Assembly (NCBI RefSeq): GCF_026672545.1
Contig: NZ_JAPPRJ010000009.1
Span: 558,001-622,000, forward strand
Source: Rhizobium sp. SL86
Lineage (GTDB): Bacteria > Pseudomonadota > Alphaproteobacteria > Rhizobiales > Rhizobiaceae
Direction: 5' to 3'
DNA: 64,000 bases
The stretch's first letter is position 1. Every line of letters starts with the position of its first letter. The translations under genes and the position numbers were made by a program. The notes beneath the pieces were generated by a model. That model saw only the letters and a list, made by a program, of their open reading frames with translations, was not told the DNA's origin and did no database searches. Positions 37,684 to 46,184 of this stretch are shown here, in pieces.

Positions 37684-38207
37684 CACAGCCGCCCAAAGTC
37701 TTCGGCATCGCCGGCTGGAAAAATTCCGGCAAGACCGGCCTGATGGTGCGGCTCGTCACCGAACTCACTGCCCGCGGGCTGAGGGTCTCGACGATCAAAC
37801 ACGCGCACCACGATTTCGACATCGACAAGGTTGGCGCCGACAGCTACCGCCACCGCCAGGCCGGCGCGCATGAAGTGGCGCTCGTCTCCGGCACCCGCTT
37901 TGCGATCATGCACGAATTGCGCGGCGCCGCCGAACCGAGCTTTGCCGAGATCCTCGCCCGCCTAGCGCCTTGCGACCTGGTGCTGATCGAAGGTTATAAA
38001 CGCGAACCGGTGCCCAAGATCGAGGCACGCCGCCGCGAGGCATCCAAAACCGAAGCGCTGGCCCCCACCGATCCGCACATCTGCGCGATCGCCGCCGATC
38101 ATCCGGTGGACGGCACCGACCTCCCCGTCTTCGACCTCGACGACACGAAGGCGATCGCCGATTTCGTGCTGGCAAAGACGGGGCTTGCGGAAACGTTCAA
38201 CAGGTAA
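37680..38207 (+). CDS. mobB: molybdopterin-guanine dinucleotide biosynthesis adapter protein MobB
   Basis: GTP-binding partner of MobA, 175 residues. A P-loop G-W-K-N-S-G-K-T lies near residue 12, with K-H-A-H-H-D-F near residue 40 and V-L-I-E-G-Y-K near residue 105. It overlaps mobA by ATGA and ends the operon before a GC-rich hairpin. In E. coli mobB is not essential, and the same is likely here. Confidence 0.9.
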   Translation: MTQPPKVFGIAGWKNSGKTGLMVRLVTELTARGLRVSTIKHAHHDFDIDKVGADSYRHRQAGAHEVALVSGTRFAIMHELRGAAEPSFAEILARLAPCDLVLIEGYKREPVPKIEARRREASKTEALAPTDPHICAIAADHPVDGTDLPVFDLDDTKAIADFVLAKTGLAETFNR

Positions 38208-38220
38208 AACGCAAAGACAC

Positions 38221-38239
38221 CGCCGGAACCGGTCCGGCG
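38221..38239 (+). terminator. hairpin between mobB and the OmpA-family gene, terminator-like
   Basis: CGCCGGA (38221-38227) pairs with TCCGGCG (38233-38239) around ACCGG. No T-run follows, so it is a weak candidate that could work in both directions for the convergent genes. Confidence 0.4.
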
Positions 38240-38262
38240 ATGCCTTGTCGTGATCTCGACCT

Positions 38263-40410
38263 TTACCGGTTCTGCGCCACCGGCTTCACCAAAGGCGTGA
38301 TCCGGCGGATCGTCACGCGGCGATTGTCCTGCGACGGGCCTTCGGTCCTCACCTTCAGATAGCGTTCGCCATACCCCTGGGTGGCCAGGTTTTCCGGCGG
38401 GATGCCGAAGACTTCGGTCAGTGTCACGGCAACGGATTCCGCCCGTCGGTCGGACAGGACGAGATTGCTGTCGTCGGAGCCGACGGCATCGGTATGGCCC
38501 TCGATCAGGAAGGTCTCGCTTGGATCCTTGTCCAGCACCGCCTTCATCGCCTCGGCCACCTTGCGCAGTGACCGGGCCTGCGTCATCGGGATTTCCGCAC
38601 TCCCCGTCGCAAAGGTGATCGTATCGAGGTCGATCCGGCGCACCTTGTCGCGGATACGGGCCGAATAACGCACCTCGTCCAGCGAATAGACCCGCTCCAC
38701 CCGCTCGACCGGCGGCTGTTCCAGGAATTCGTAATAGTCCCGGTCCGGTTCGGTGGAGGTGTCGATGATGTACTGGTCGACCGGCACGGTCAGGCGCATC
38801 GGCGGCAGGTCAATGCCCGGGTCGCGCCAGACATAATCCGGGTCGCGGCGCTGATCCGTCAGTTCCGGCGCGTAATAGAGCACATATTCGCGCCCGTCGC
38901 GGCCGATCCGCGAACGCTGCACGATATCGCCGTAGCGGTTGCGGATGGTGACGATCCGCACGCCGTTGTCGCGTTCGATCACCTCGCGCGTCCGCTCGCC
39001 GCGCAGCTGCTCATATTGCGGCCGGTAACCCTCCTCGTAAAACCGGCGGCTGTCGTCGTGGCGGACGATCGTACGGTTGTCGAGCGAGATGATGACACGG
39101 CCGTCCCTTTCCTCGCGCTGCTCCTCGAAGCCGCGCTGCCGTTCATACCGAGGGCGCTCCCGCAGACGCTCGCCGCGTTCTGCCGTTGCCGGTTCGATAC
39201 GAAGCGGTCGAGCCGCTTGGCCGGAGAGAGGCGCCTGGGCCTCGGCATCCGAGGTCGGTGCCGGAGCCGGCGGGGCCGCCGGTTGGGCCCCAGGAGGCGC
39301 TTCCGGGGATGCTGGCGGTATCTCGCCCTGCTGCGGATTTCCGCGTGGTCCGTCACGTCGCTCGCGTGGACCGGTGCCCGGTGCCGGCGGTGTGCCGGTC
39401 CCTTCCGGCTGGGCCGCGGGTGTTTCCTTGGCACTGTCCAGCACCGCAGCGCCATTTTCGACCGGCAGAACCACCGGCTGGTCGCTGGAAGCTGGGTCCT
39501 GCGCAATGCGGCGCGCACGTTCGATCTCTTCCGGCGTGGTGGGAGAGGCAACCTCAGGAGCTGCAGGCGCTGCACCTGGCGGAGGCGGAGCCGCTGCGGC
39601 ATCTGGTGCTGCCCCCGGTGCGGCCGGTGCTGTGGCGCCATCGGCGCCCGGCGCACCGGCAGCCGGCGGAGATCCGACCGCACTGCCGTCGGCGGGCGGG
39701 CCACTGGGCGCCGCGCCCTCGGCGGGCGCTGTCCCAGCGGGTGCCGTGTTCTCCTGCGGCGAAGGCGTCGCCTCTGCCGGTGGGGCGGCAGGCTGTCCCG
39801 GTGACGGCTGGTCCCCAGAAGGCTGGTCGGTAGAAGGTTGGTCGGCGGGCGCCGGCGGCTGAGCCTGGGGTGCTGGCGTTGTCGCGTCCGGCGCAACGTC
39901 CGGGGCTGGCGCGGCAGGTGCGGGATCCGTCCGTTCAGCGTCGGCAGGTGCCGGCTCCTCGGCCTTCGGCTGTTCGGCGGGCGGTGCGGTGGTCTCCGGA
40001 ACGGGTGCTTCCGCCGGCGGGGCAGCCGGCGCGTCGCGAGCGGGCTCTTCCGCAGGTGGTTTCACCGCCTCACTTTCGGGTTGGGGAGCCGCAGGCGCGG
40101 GCGGAGCCGCCTCACGCGGCGGTTCGGGGGCGGCTTGAGGCTCCGGCTCAGGCGGTGCTTCTGCCGGTGGCGCTGTGGGGGCGGTCTCCGCCGGCGGTTC
40201 CGCCCGTTGTTCGGCCGGCGGCTGTTCCGGTTCAGCCCCGGGCTGTCCGCCGGGTGGCGGCAGGATCTGCGCCTGCACCCGCACCAGCGGCAGTTCGGGT
40301 ATTACCGGCGCCTGCGGCATACGCATCTGCGACAGCGCGGGCTCGGCCAGCAGGCTGAGCGACATCAGAGGCAGGGCAACACCGGCCAGAAGTCCGTTTC
40401 GCTTGGGCAT
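38263..40410 (-). CDS. OmpA family protein with long proline-rich linker
   Basis: A 715-residue envelope protein. It begins with a signal peptide (hydrophobic about residues 8-25, cleavage near A-L-S-Q), then a low-complexity Pro/Ala/Glu-rich region from about residue 40 to 400 with P-P-A-E-A-P type repeats, a second charged region rich in Arg (R-E-R-P-R-Y-E-R), and a C-terminal OmpA/MotB domain with T-F-A-T-G-S-A-E-I near residue 597 and the I-E-G-H-T-D-A-V-G-S-D-x-x-N-x-x-L-S-x-x-R-A motif that binds diaminopimelate in peptidoglycan. The start MPKRNGLLAG at 40410 has GGAGA upstream. The proline-rich arm could span the periplasm. Confidence 0.88.
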   Translation of the reverse strand: MPKRNGLLAGVALPLMSLSLLAEPALSQMRMPQAPVIPELPLVRVQAQILPPPGGQPGAEPEQPPAEQRAEPPAETAPTAPPAEAPPEPEPQAAPEPPREAAPPAPAAPQPESEAVKPPAEEPARDAPAAPPAEAPVPETTAPPAEQPKAEEPAPADAERTDPAPAAPAPDVAPDATTPAPQAQPPAPADQPSTDQPSGDQPSPGQPAAPPAEATPSPQENTAPAGTAPAEGAAPSGPPADGSAVGSPPAAGAPGADGATAPAAPGAAPDAAAAPPPPGAAPAAPEVASPTTPEEIERARRIAQDPASSDQPVVLPVENGAAVLDSAKETPAAQPEGTGTPPAPGTGPRERRDGPRGNPQQGEIPPASPEAPPGAQPAAPPAPAPTSDAEAQAPLSGQAARPLRIEPATAERGERLRERPRYERQRGFEEQREERDGRVIISLDNRTIVRHDDSRRFYEEGYRPQYEQLRGERTREVIERDNGVRIVTIRNRYGDIVQRSRIGRDGREYVLYYAPELTDQRRDPDYVWRDPGIDLPPMRLTVPVDQYIIDTSTEPDRDYYEFLEQPPVERVERVYSLDEVRYSARIRDKVRRIDLDTITFATGSAEIPMTQARSLRKVAEAMKAVLDKDPSETFLIEGHTDAVGSDDSNLVLSDRRAESVAVTLTEVFGIPPENLATQGYGERYLKVRTEGPSQDNRRVTIRRITPLVKPVAQNR

Positions 40411-40721
40411 GTTCTCTCCTTGAGGCGCGGTGCCCTCTTCCTGTGCAGAAGGGGCACCGTCATCGTCCATGGTCGAGGCGACCGGCATCGCTAACGTTTC
40501 GCACCGGTCACGGGTTCCGTCGCCAAGGAGAGGCGGTCCTTGATGAACCTTGCCTGAAGCAGCGTGGCAGCAATCATTCACATTGAGTGCTAAACATCTG
40601 AATTTTATGGAGAAAGCGCCGTCATAAATAGCACATGTTAAGCCTCGGTTAAGTCCCAGCTGGTGCAATTCCCTTGGCGGCTCAAAGACGCCGCCCAAGG
40701 TCAACTCCGAGGGACAAGACG
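40411..40721. other. 311 bp intergenic region with CtrA-type box, between divergent OmpA and usg genes
   Basis: No gene seen. The segment is AT-rich near 40600-40660, includes the perfect TTAA-N7-TTAA box at 40638-40652, and is the likely promoter region of both flanking genes. Confidence 0.6.
40638..40652 (+). promoter_or_regulatory. CtrA-type binding box
   Basis: TTAAGCCTCGGTTAA is an exact match to TTAA-N7-TTAA. It lies 70 bp before usg and 228 bp before the divergent OmpA-family gene. Either could be regulated. Function in this organism is inferred. Confidence 0.45.
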
Positions 40722-41000
40722 ATGGCAACACAGATGGCAGCCGATATGGAGATGATGCTGAAAGGTTATGGCATCACCACCGCGCAGATCCTCTACCGCA
40801 TGCCGGACCACCCGGTTTTGTTGCAGAGCTTTCTCTGGCAACATTACGACCTCGCCCCCGATTTTCCGGAAATGCAGGGGTTTCTGAAATTCTGGCAGGA
40901 AAAGCTCGACGGTCCGCTGCATTCGGTACGTTACGTGCACCGCAAGCTGATCGCAGCCGGCGAATGGCGGGCGCTGAAGGGAGAATTCATCCTCCACTGA
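40722..41000 (+). CDS. usg: Usg family protein
   Basis: A 92-residue soluble protein. The sequence M-L-K-G-Y-G-I-T-T-A-x-I-L-Y-R-M-P-D-H-P and Q-x-F-L-W-Q-H-Y-D-L-A-P-D-F-P-x-M-x-x-F-L-x-F-W is that of the Usg family, conserved in alphaproteobacteria and named after a reading frame once thought to precede tryptophan genes. Its function is unknown. The ATG at 40722 has GGGAC upstream; an earlier frame start at 40674 is unlikely. Confidence 0.85.
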   Translation: MATQMAADMEMMLKGYGITTAQILYRMPDHPVLLQSFLWQHYDLAPDFPEMQGFLKFWQEKLDGPLHSVRYVHRKLIAAGEWRALKGEFILH

Positions 41001-41081
41001 CCACCGGATCCACCCGCCCCTGCTTGCCAAGCGGCCATGCCCGGCTTAAACCCGCGGCACCACGGACAACCAGAGGCGGCC

Positions 41082-41900
41082 ATGACCAAGATCGACGAAG
41101 AAGCCCTTGCGGAGGCCTATAACCGCGCGCTCGCCCACGAAAAGGCCGGCGAGATCGATGCCGCGGTCGCCGCCTATCACGAGGTGCTGGAGATCGACCC
41201 GGAAGACCACGGCGGCGCCGCCGTACGGCTGGCCTCGCTCGGCCGTGGCGAAACCCCGCCCAAAGCGCCGGACGCCTATGTCGAAACCCTCTTCGACCAG
41301 CATGCCGAAAGTTTCGAGGATATCCTCGTCGAACAGCTCGGTTACGCGGTGCCGGTCCTGGTGCGCCAGCGCCTGCAGGAGCTGAAGCTCGGCCCCTTCA
41401 AGCGCATGCTCGATCTCGGCTGCGGCACGGGCCTGACGGGTGGCACGCTGCGCGACCTGGTGGACGACATCACCGGCATCGACATTTCCGAAAACATGGT
41501 CGAGATCGCCCATGAAAAGGATCTCTACGAGACGCTTTACGTGGCCGAAGTCGAGGACTTCCTCGAGGACAATGACGACGAGCCCTTCGACCTCGTCACC
41601 GCCACCGATGTGTTGCCCTATCTCGGCGCGCTGGAGCCGCTGTTCTTCGGTGCCGCCGAAAACATGGTCAAGGGCGGCCTTTTCATCTTCTCCTCCGAAA
41701 CCCTGCCCGCGGACGTGCTGGACGGTCGCCCCTATATGGTCGGCCCGCACCAGCGCTTCGCCCATGCCGAAACCTATGTCCGCGAACGGCTTTCCGATAC
41801 CGGCTTCGACCTTGTCGAGATCACCGAGATCAACGTACGCATGCAGGACGGCAACCCGACCCCCGGCCACCTGGTGATCGCCCGCTTCCGGGGGGCGTGA
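41082..41900 (+). CDS. TPR-containing class I SAM-dependent methyltransferase
   Basis: A 272-residue protein with an N-terminal TPR-like helical repeat (about residues 8-45: A-E-A-Y-N-R-A-L-A-H-E-K-A-G-E-I-D-A-A) joined to a methyltransferase fold with motif I L-D-L-G-C-G-T-G-L-T-G near residue 108, I-D-I-S-E-N-M-V and the F-D-L-V-T-A-T-D-V strand. This arrangement is widespread in rhizobia; the substrate is not known. ATG 41082 follows GGCGGCC; an upstream Met at 41037 was rejected. The gene is 81 bp after usg and probably in the same transcript. Confidence 0.82.
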   Translation: MTKIDEEALAEAYNRALAHEKAGEIDAAVAAYHEVLEIDPEDHGGAAVRLASLGRGETPPKAPDAYVETLFDQHAESFEDILVEQLGYAVPVLVRQRLQELKLGPFKRMLDLGCGTGLTGGTLRDLVDDITGIDISENMVEIAHEKDLYETLYVAEVEDFLEDNDDEPFDLVTATDVLPYLGALEPLFFGAAENMVKGGLFIFSSETLPADVLDGRPYMVGPHQRFAHAETYVRERLSDTGFDLVEITEINVRMQDGNPTPGHLVIARFRGA

Positions 41901-41984
41901 GGAAACCCTTGTGCCGCGACGCGACAGGCCATTCCCAATCGGGCCGCGGCACACTAAGTTCCTTCCCGCATGAGGGAGGGGTTT

Positions 41985-42545
41985 ATGACACCGCAACGTT
42001 ATCTTCTGGCCCAGGCCTATAACAATGCCTGGGCCAATCATCGTCTGCTCGCCTGCTGTCGAAGTCTGTCGGCCGAGCAACTGCACGCGGAACGCACCAG
42101 CTTTTTCCCGTCGATCATCCACACGCTGAACCATATCCTGACGGTCGATTGGTTTTATGTGAGCGCGCTGGAAGGCCGGCCGATCGGCCTTGCCGCCTTC
42201 GAGCCGGAAATCCCGTTTGCCCTTTTTGCCGACGTGGAGCGCGAACAGCGCGCCATCGACCGCCGCCTGATCGATCACTGTCGTCAGCTCGATGCACAAA
42301 CGCTGGCGCAGGAGATCGACATTCCCCGCCGGGAGCATGTGCAGGTGGAGCGCACCGATCGGATTCTCCTGCACCTCTTCCAGCACCAGATCCACCATCG
42401 TGGCCAGGTGCATGCCATGCTGTCGGGCACCTCCGTCCGACCGCCGCAACTTGACGAGTTCTTCCCCGCTGATCCCGCAGAACAGGCGTTGCGGCGCGCT
42501 GATTTTGCCGAACTCGGCTTTTCCGAAACCCTGATCTGGAGCTGA
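41985..42545 (+). CDS. DinB family protein
   Basis: A 186-residue four-helix bundle of the DinB/YfiT metalloenzyme superfamily. Likely metal-ligand histidines are in H-T-L-N-H-I-L near residue 47 and H-Q-I-H-H-R-G-Q-V-H near residue 130; the first block with N-N-A-W-A-N and the H-H-R-G-Q motif are diagnostic. No thiol partner or substrate can be assigned. ATG 41985 has GGGAGGGG just upstream; an ATG at 41970 is the alternative. It is followed 6 bp later by the CopD-like gene. Confidence 0.82.
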   Translation: MTPQRYLLAQAYNNAWANHRLLACCRSLSAEQLHAERTSFFPSIIHTLNHILTVDWFYVSALEGRPIGLAAFEPEIPFALFADVEREQRAIDRRLIDHCRQLDAQTLAQEIDIPRREHVQVERTDRILLHLFQHQIHHRGQVHAMLSGTSVRPPQLDEFFPADPAEQALRRADFAELGFSETLIWS

Positions 42546-42551
42546 CCTTAC

Positions 42552-42962
42552 ATGCTGTATTTCGTCATCAAGGGCCTACACGTCGCCTCCGACATTCTCT
42601 GGGTCGGCGGCATGCTGATCAATGCCTTTGTGATCGGCATGGTGCCGGCACCGATCCGCACCGGTGTCATTTCGGCGCTGCGCCGTTACGACCGGCTGGT
42701 CACCACGACCGCGCTCGGCGGCGCTTGGGTGTTCGGCCTCATCCTCGCCTTCGGTTATGTCGGCTTTTCCGGCGGCTGGTTGCACCTGAAGCTTCTGATC
42801 GTGATCATGCTGTCCGCCCTGCACGGCATGCAGAGCGCCTGGCTGCGCCGCATGGAAGCCAATCCGCTCCTCGATCCGCCGGCCTTTGTCGCGAAAGGCA
42901 TGCCGATCGTGCTCGTTTCCACCGTCGTCGTCGTGCTGCTCGCCATCGTCAAACCCTTCTGA
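42552..42962 (+). CDS. CopD/HemJ-like membrane protein
   Basis: A 136-residue integral membrane protein with about four helices. The opening G-L-H-V-A-S-D-I-L-W-V-G-G-M-L and the later L-H-L-K-L-L-I-V and A-L-H-G segments resemble the CopD and HemJ (COG1981) families, which share haem-related histidine pairs. It is shorter than HemJ and is probably not the protoporphyrinogen oxidase. Downstream of the DinB gene by 6 bp, likely cotranscribed. Confidence 0.68.
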   Translation: MLYFVIKGLHVASDILWVGGMLINAFVIGMVPAPIRTGVISALRRYDRLVTTTALGGAWVFGLILAFGYVGFSGGWLHLKLLIVIMLSALHGMQSAWLRRMEANPLLDPPAFVAKGMPIVLVSTVVVVLLAIVKPF

Positions 42963-43041
42963 CGGCAACGGACAGGCGGGTTTCCATCCGCACCAAAAGG
43001 CAATAGACCTCAGGTTTCGGTTACTGGAGGATTTTTGAACA

Positions 43042-43911
43042 ATGGCGAAAGTTGCGTTTATCGGTCTCGGTGTCATGGGTTTCCCGATGGCCGGCCACCT
43101 GAAGACCAAGGGCGGACACGATGTCACGGTCTACAACCGCACCACCGCCAAGGCGCAGAGCTGGGTGGAAAAATTCGGCGGCGCCTATGGCAAGACCCCG
43201 GCTGAAGCGGCGCAGGACGCCGATTTCGTCTTCACCTGCGTCGGCAACGACGATGACCTGCGTTCGGTGACCACCGGTCCAGGCGGCGTTCTGGAAACCA
43301 TGAAGCCGGGCGCGATCCTGATCGACAACACCACCGCCTCCGCCGAGGTCGCCCGTGAACTCGACGCCGCCGCCCGGAACAAGGGCGTATCCTTCATCGA
43401 TGCCCCCGTCTCCGGCGGCCAGGCGGGTGCCGAAAACGGCGTGCTGACAGTGATGTGCGGCGGCGAAGAGGAAGTTTTTGCCAAGGCAAAACCCGTCATC
43501 GATGCCTATGCCCGCATGGTCGGCCTGATGGGCCCGGTCGGCGCCGGCCAGCTGACCAAGATGATCAACCAGATCTGCATTGCCGGCCTCGTGCAGGGGC
43601 TCGCCGAAGGCATCCATTTCGGCAAGAAGGCCGGCCTCGACATCGAAAAGGTCGTCGAGGTGATTTCCAAGGGCGCTGCCGGCTCCTGGCAGATGGAAAA
43701 CCGTCACAAGACGATGGCGAGGGGCGAATACGAGTTCGGTTTCGCCGTCGACTGGATGCGCAAGGATCTCGGCATCGTGCTGAACGAAGCCAAGCGCAAC
43801 GGCGCGACGCTTCCAGTCACCGCCCTGGTCGACCAGTTTTACGGCGAGGTTCAAAAGCTCGGCGGCAATCGCTGGGATACCTCGTCCCTGCTCGCACGAC
43901 TGGAAAAGTAA
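43042..43911 (+). CDS. NAD(P)-dependent beta-hydroxyacid dehydrogenase
   Basis: A 289-residue enzyme of the 3-hydroxyisobutyrate / tartronate-semialdehyde reductase superfamily. It has the Rossmann motif F-I-G-L-G-V-M-G-F-P-M-A, the substrate-binding D-A-P-V-S-G-G-Q-A-G-A, the catalytic lysine in G-Q-L-T-K-M-I-N-Q, and K-D-L-G near residue 240. The exact substrate is not decided by sequence; names such as garR or mmsB would be over-annotation. ATG 43042 has GGAGG upstream. No terminator was found after it. Confidence 0.88.
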   Translation: MAKVAFIGLGVMGFPMAGHLKTKGGHDVTVYNRTTAKAQSWVEKFGGAYGKTPAEAAQDADFVFTCVGNDDDLRSVTTGPGGVLETMKPGAILIDNTTASAEVARELDAAARNKGVSFIDAPVSGGQAGAENGVLTVMCGGEEEVFAKAKPVIDAYARMVGLMGPVGAGQLTKMINQICIAGLVQGLAEGIHFGKKAGLDIEKVVEVISKGAAGSWQMENRHKTMARGEYEFGFAVDWMRKDLGIVLNEAKRNGATLPVTALVDQFYGEVQKLGGNRWDTSSLLARLEK

Positions 43912-44176
43912 CTCCCCCTCTTCCGATGCCTGATATGTCCGGCGCAGACCAACTGCGCTGGACGAGTCGGTCAATTCAGGATTTTCTCCGCCCAGGACAC
44001 CCGCCTCCCGCGCCCTAAGTGGCTGTCCCGCTCTGGAACCGGCCCACCCACAGCTCGACTACTTACAGTATAATTTTAACCATCCATTTCCAGTTTGGAA
44101 CATAATCGCAAACAAAAAGGTGCTTGGCGCCTGACGATTAAATGAAAAAGATAAATCTAAATTAGGATTGTTCGCG

Positions 44177-46108
44177 ATGGGAAATCTGCCGATACTTGCA
44201 AAATTTTTCATCATCATGGGGATGTTTGCGCTTTTTGCCTTGGGCGTCACGATCAACGCCTCGATCGCGATGAAGGATGTGGATGCGGACTATAACGCCT
44301 TGATCGATCACGATTCGACGGCGTCGGTGGCGATCGCCCGGGCCAACCGCAACCTCCAGTCCATGCGTGCGGCCATCGGCGATATCATCATGGCCACCGA
44401 TCAGGCCGTCCTGAACCGCTCGCAGGAGGAGTTTACCGACACACGTGCCCGATTTGCCGAGATGATGGACAGCGCCATCGCGGCCCTCCCTCAGGAGCGG
44501 CAACTGCAGGATCTCAAGGCCGAAGGTCTCCGCATCGTCGACGTCTCGTGCCGGGCCGTGATCGAGGCCGGCATGGCGACAACCGATCCCGTCCAGAACC
44601 AGAAGATTCAGGCGCAGTTCTACGAAAAGTGCCAGCCCGACTTCCTGCGACTCGGCGACACCATGACGCAGAACACCATGCGCATTCTGAAGAGCGCCAC
44701 GGAAAAGGGAGATGCGCTGACCGCAAAAACGTCATCCACTGTGATCACCATGCTCGTGATCATCAGCGCCGGCATTGTCGCTGTCTGCGCCTTCGGATTT
44801 ATGATCATCCGCCTCTCGGTCATCAAACCCATCCATACGCTGGCCTCCACCATGGGCGTTCTGGCGAATGGCGATCTGACGGTGACGGTGGAGGGTGCCG
44901 AGCGGCGCGACGAGGTGGGCACGATGGCGCGTGCGGTGCAGGTCTTCAAGGATAACGGCACGAAAGCCCGCGAACTCGAGGTAAGGGCCATTGAGGAGCG
45001 CGCCGTCACCGAAGCGGAACGACGCAACAATGCCGAAGCGGACCGCGCCCGTGCCGCGGCCATGGAACAGGCCACCGCGGGGCTCGCCGAAGGCCTCCAC
45101 CAGCTCGCCGATGGCAATCTTGCCGTCCAGCTGCCCCACCCCTTCTCGGCGGAGTTCGAAGGCCTGCGTAACGATTTTAATGCGGCCGCCACCCGCCTGA
45201 AGGACACGCTCACCCAGGTGGCAAGCTCCGCCGTCTCCATCGACAGCGGCTCGCGCGAGCTGAGCCAGAGCGCCGGCGATCTGTCCAAACGAACGGAACA
45301 GCAGGCCGCCTCGCTCGAACAGACCGCCGCAGCGCTCGATCAGATCACTGCCAACGTCTCCAACGCCTCCAAACGGACGGACGAGGCACGCACCGTCGCC
45401 GTCGAGGCCAATCGGGCCGCACACCAGTCCGGCAGGGTCGTGGCCGACGCGGTCGATGCGATGCAGCGCATCGAACAATCGTCCAACCAGATCTCCAGCA
45501 TCATTGGCGTCATTGACGAGATCGCCTTCCAGACCAACCTGCTGGCGCTCAATGCCGGCGTCGAAGCAGCCCGCGCGGGCGAAGCCGGCAAGGGCTTTGC
45601 GGTGGTCGCCCAGGAGGTCCGTGAGCTGGCGCAACGCTCTGCCCAGGCCGCCAAGGAGATCAAGGACCTCATCCGTACCTCGGCCGATCAAGTCGATAAC
45701 GGGGTGCGCCTGGTCAAGGCAACCGGCGAAGCGCTCAAGGTCATCGAGGGCCATGTCGTCTCGATCAATACGCAGCTCGATGCGATTGCCACCTCCGCCA
45801 AGGAACAGTCGGTCGGCCTCTCAGAGGTGAATACAGCGGTCAACCAGATGGATCAGGTCACCCAGCAGAATGCCGCCATGGTGGAAGAGGCAACGGCCGC
45901 CAGCACCGGCCTTGCCGGCGAAGCGGAAAAGCTGCGCCAGTTGATCTCCCGCTTCCAGCTGCAGGGCGGCGCTGCCGCGCATGCACCGTTGGTCGCATCC
46001 GCCTCCCGCAATTCCCCCGCCCCCTCGCCGGCACGCCGGCTGGTGAGCAAGGTGGCACGGGCCGTTGGTGGCGGCGGTGCGGCAGCCGAAAGCTGGGAAG
46101 AATTCTGA
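44177..46108 (+). CDS. methyl-accepting chemotaxis protein with C-terminal CheR/CheB-tether-like motif
   Basis: A 643-residue chemoreceptor. Membrane helices lie at about residues 5-27 and 190-212 and flank a four-helix-bundle-type periplasmic sensor (about 160 residues) with Cys pair S-C-R and K-C-Q-P. HAMP follows, then a second HAMP-like linker with the signalling hairpin I-D-E-I-A-F-Q-T-N-L-L-A-L-N-A. It ends E-S-W-E-E-F, matching the W-x-x-F pentapeptide that tethers CheR and CheB in many receptors. ATG 44177 (MGNLPILAKF) has AGGA 9 bp upstream; the TTG at 44168 is less likely. An AT-rich promoter region precedes it and a strong terminator follows. Confidence 0.9.
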   Translation: MGNLPILAKFFIIMGMFALFALGVTINASIAMKDVDADYNALIDHDSTASVAIARANRNLQSMRAAIGDIIMATDQAVLNRSQEEFTDTRARFAEMMDSAIAALPQERQLQDLKAEGLRIVDVSCRAVIEAGMATTDPVQNQKIQAQFYEKCQPDFLRLGDTMTQNTMRILKSATEKGDALTAKTSSTVITMLVIISAGIVAVCAFGFMIIRLSVIKPIHTLASTMGVLANGDLTVTVEGAERRDEVGTMARAVQVFKDNGTKARELEVRAIEERAVTEAERRNNAEADRARAAAMEQATAGLAEGLHQLADGNLAVQLPHPFSAEFEGLRNDFNAAATRLKDTLTQVASSAVSIDSGSRELSQSAGDLSKRTEQQAASLEQTAAALDQITANVSNASKRTDEARTVAVEANRAAHQSGRVVADAVDAMQRIEQSSNQISSIIGVIDEIAFQTNLLALNAGVEAARAGEAGKGFAVVAQEVRELAQRSAQAAKEIKDLIRTSADQVDNGVRLVKATGEALKVIEGHVVSINTQLDAIATSAKEQSVGLSEVNTAVNQMDQVTQQNAAMVEEATAASTGLAGEAEKLRQLISRFQLQGGAAAHAPLVASASRNSPAPSPARRLVSKVARAVGGGGAAAESWEEF

Positions 46109-46123
46109 TCCCCACGCAAACAA

Positions 46124-46158
46124 GAAGGCCGGTGACGCGACCCGCGTCACCGGCCTTT
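46124..46158. terminator. bidirectional intrinsic terminator between chemoreceptor and Lrp genes
   Basis: A 15-bp perfect stem (AAGGCCGGTGACGCG with CGCGTCACCGGCCTT) and 3-nt loop is followed by TTTCC on the plus strand; the opposite strand ends with TTCTTG. It lies 15 bp after the chemoreceptor stop and 27 bp before the lrp stop on the other strand. Confidence 0.82.
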
Positions 46159-46184
46159 TCCTGTCTGAAGCGGCTGAGGACCTC

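Noticed and set aside
39200-40200. Possible tandem DNA repeats in the OmpA-family gene
   Set aside because: The P-P-A-E-A-P repeats are low-complexity protein coding with variable codons, not a mobile or tandem DNA element.
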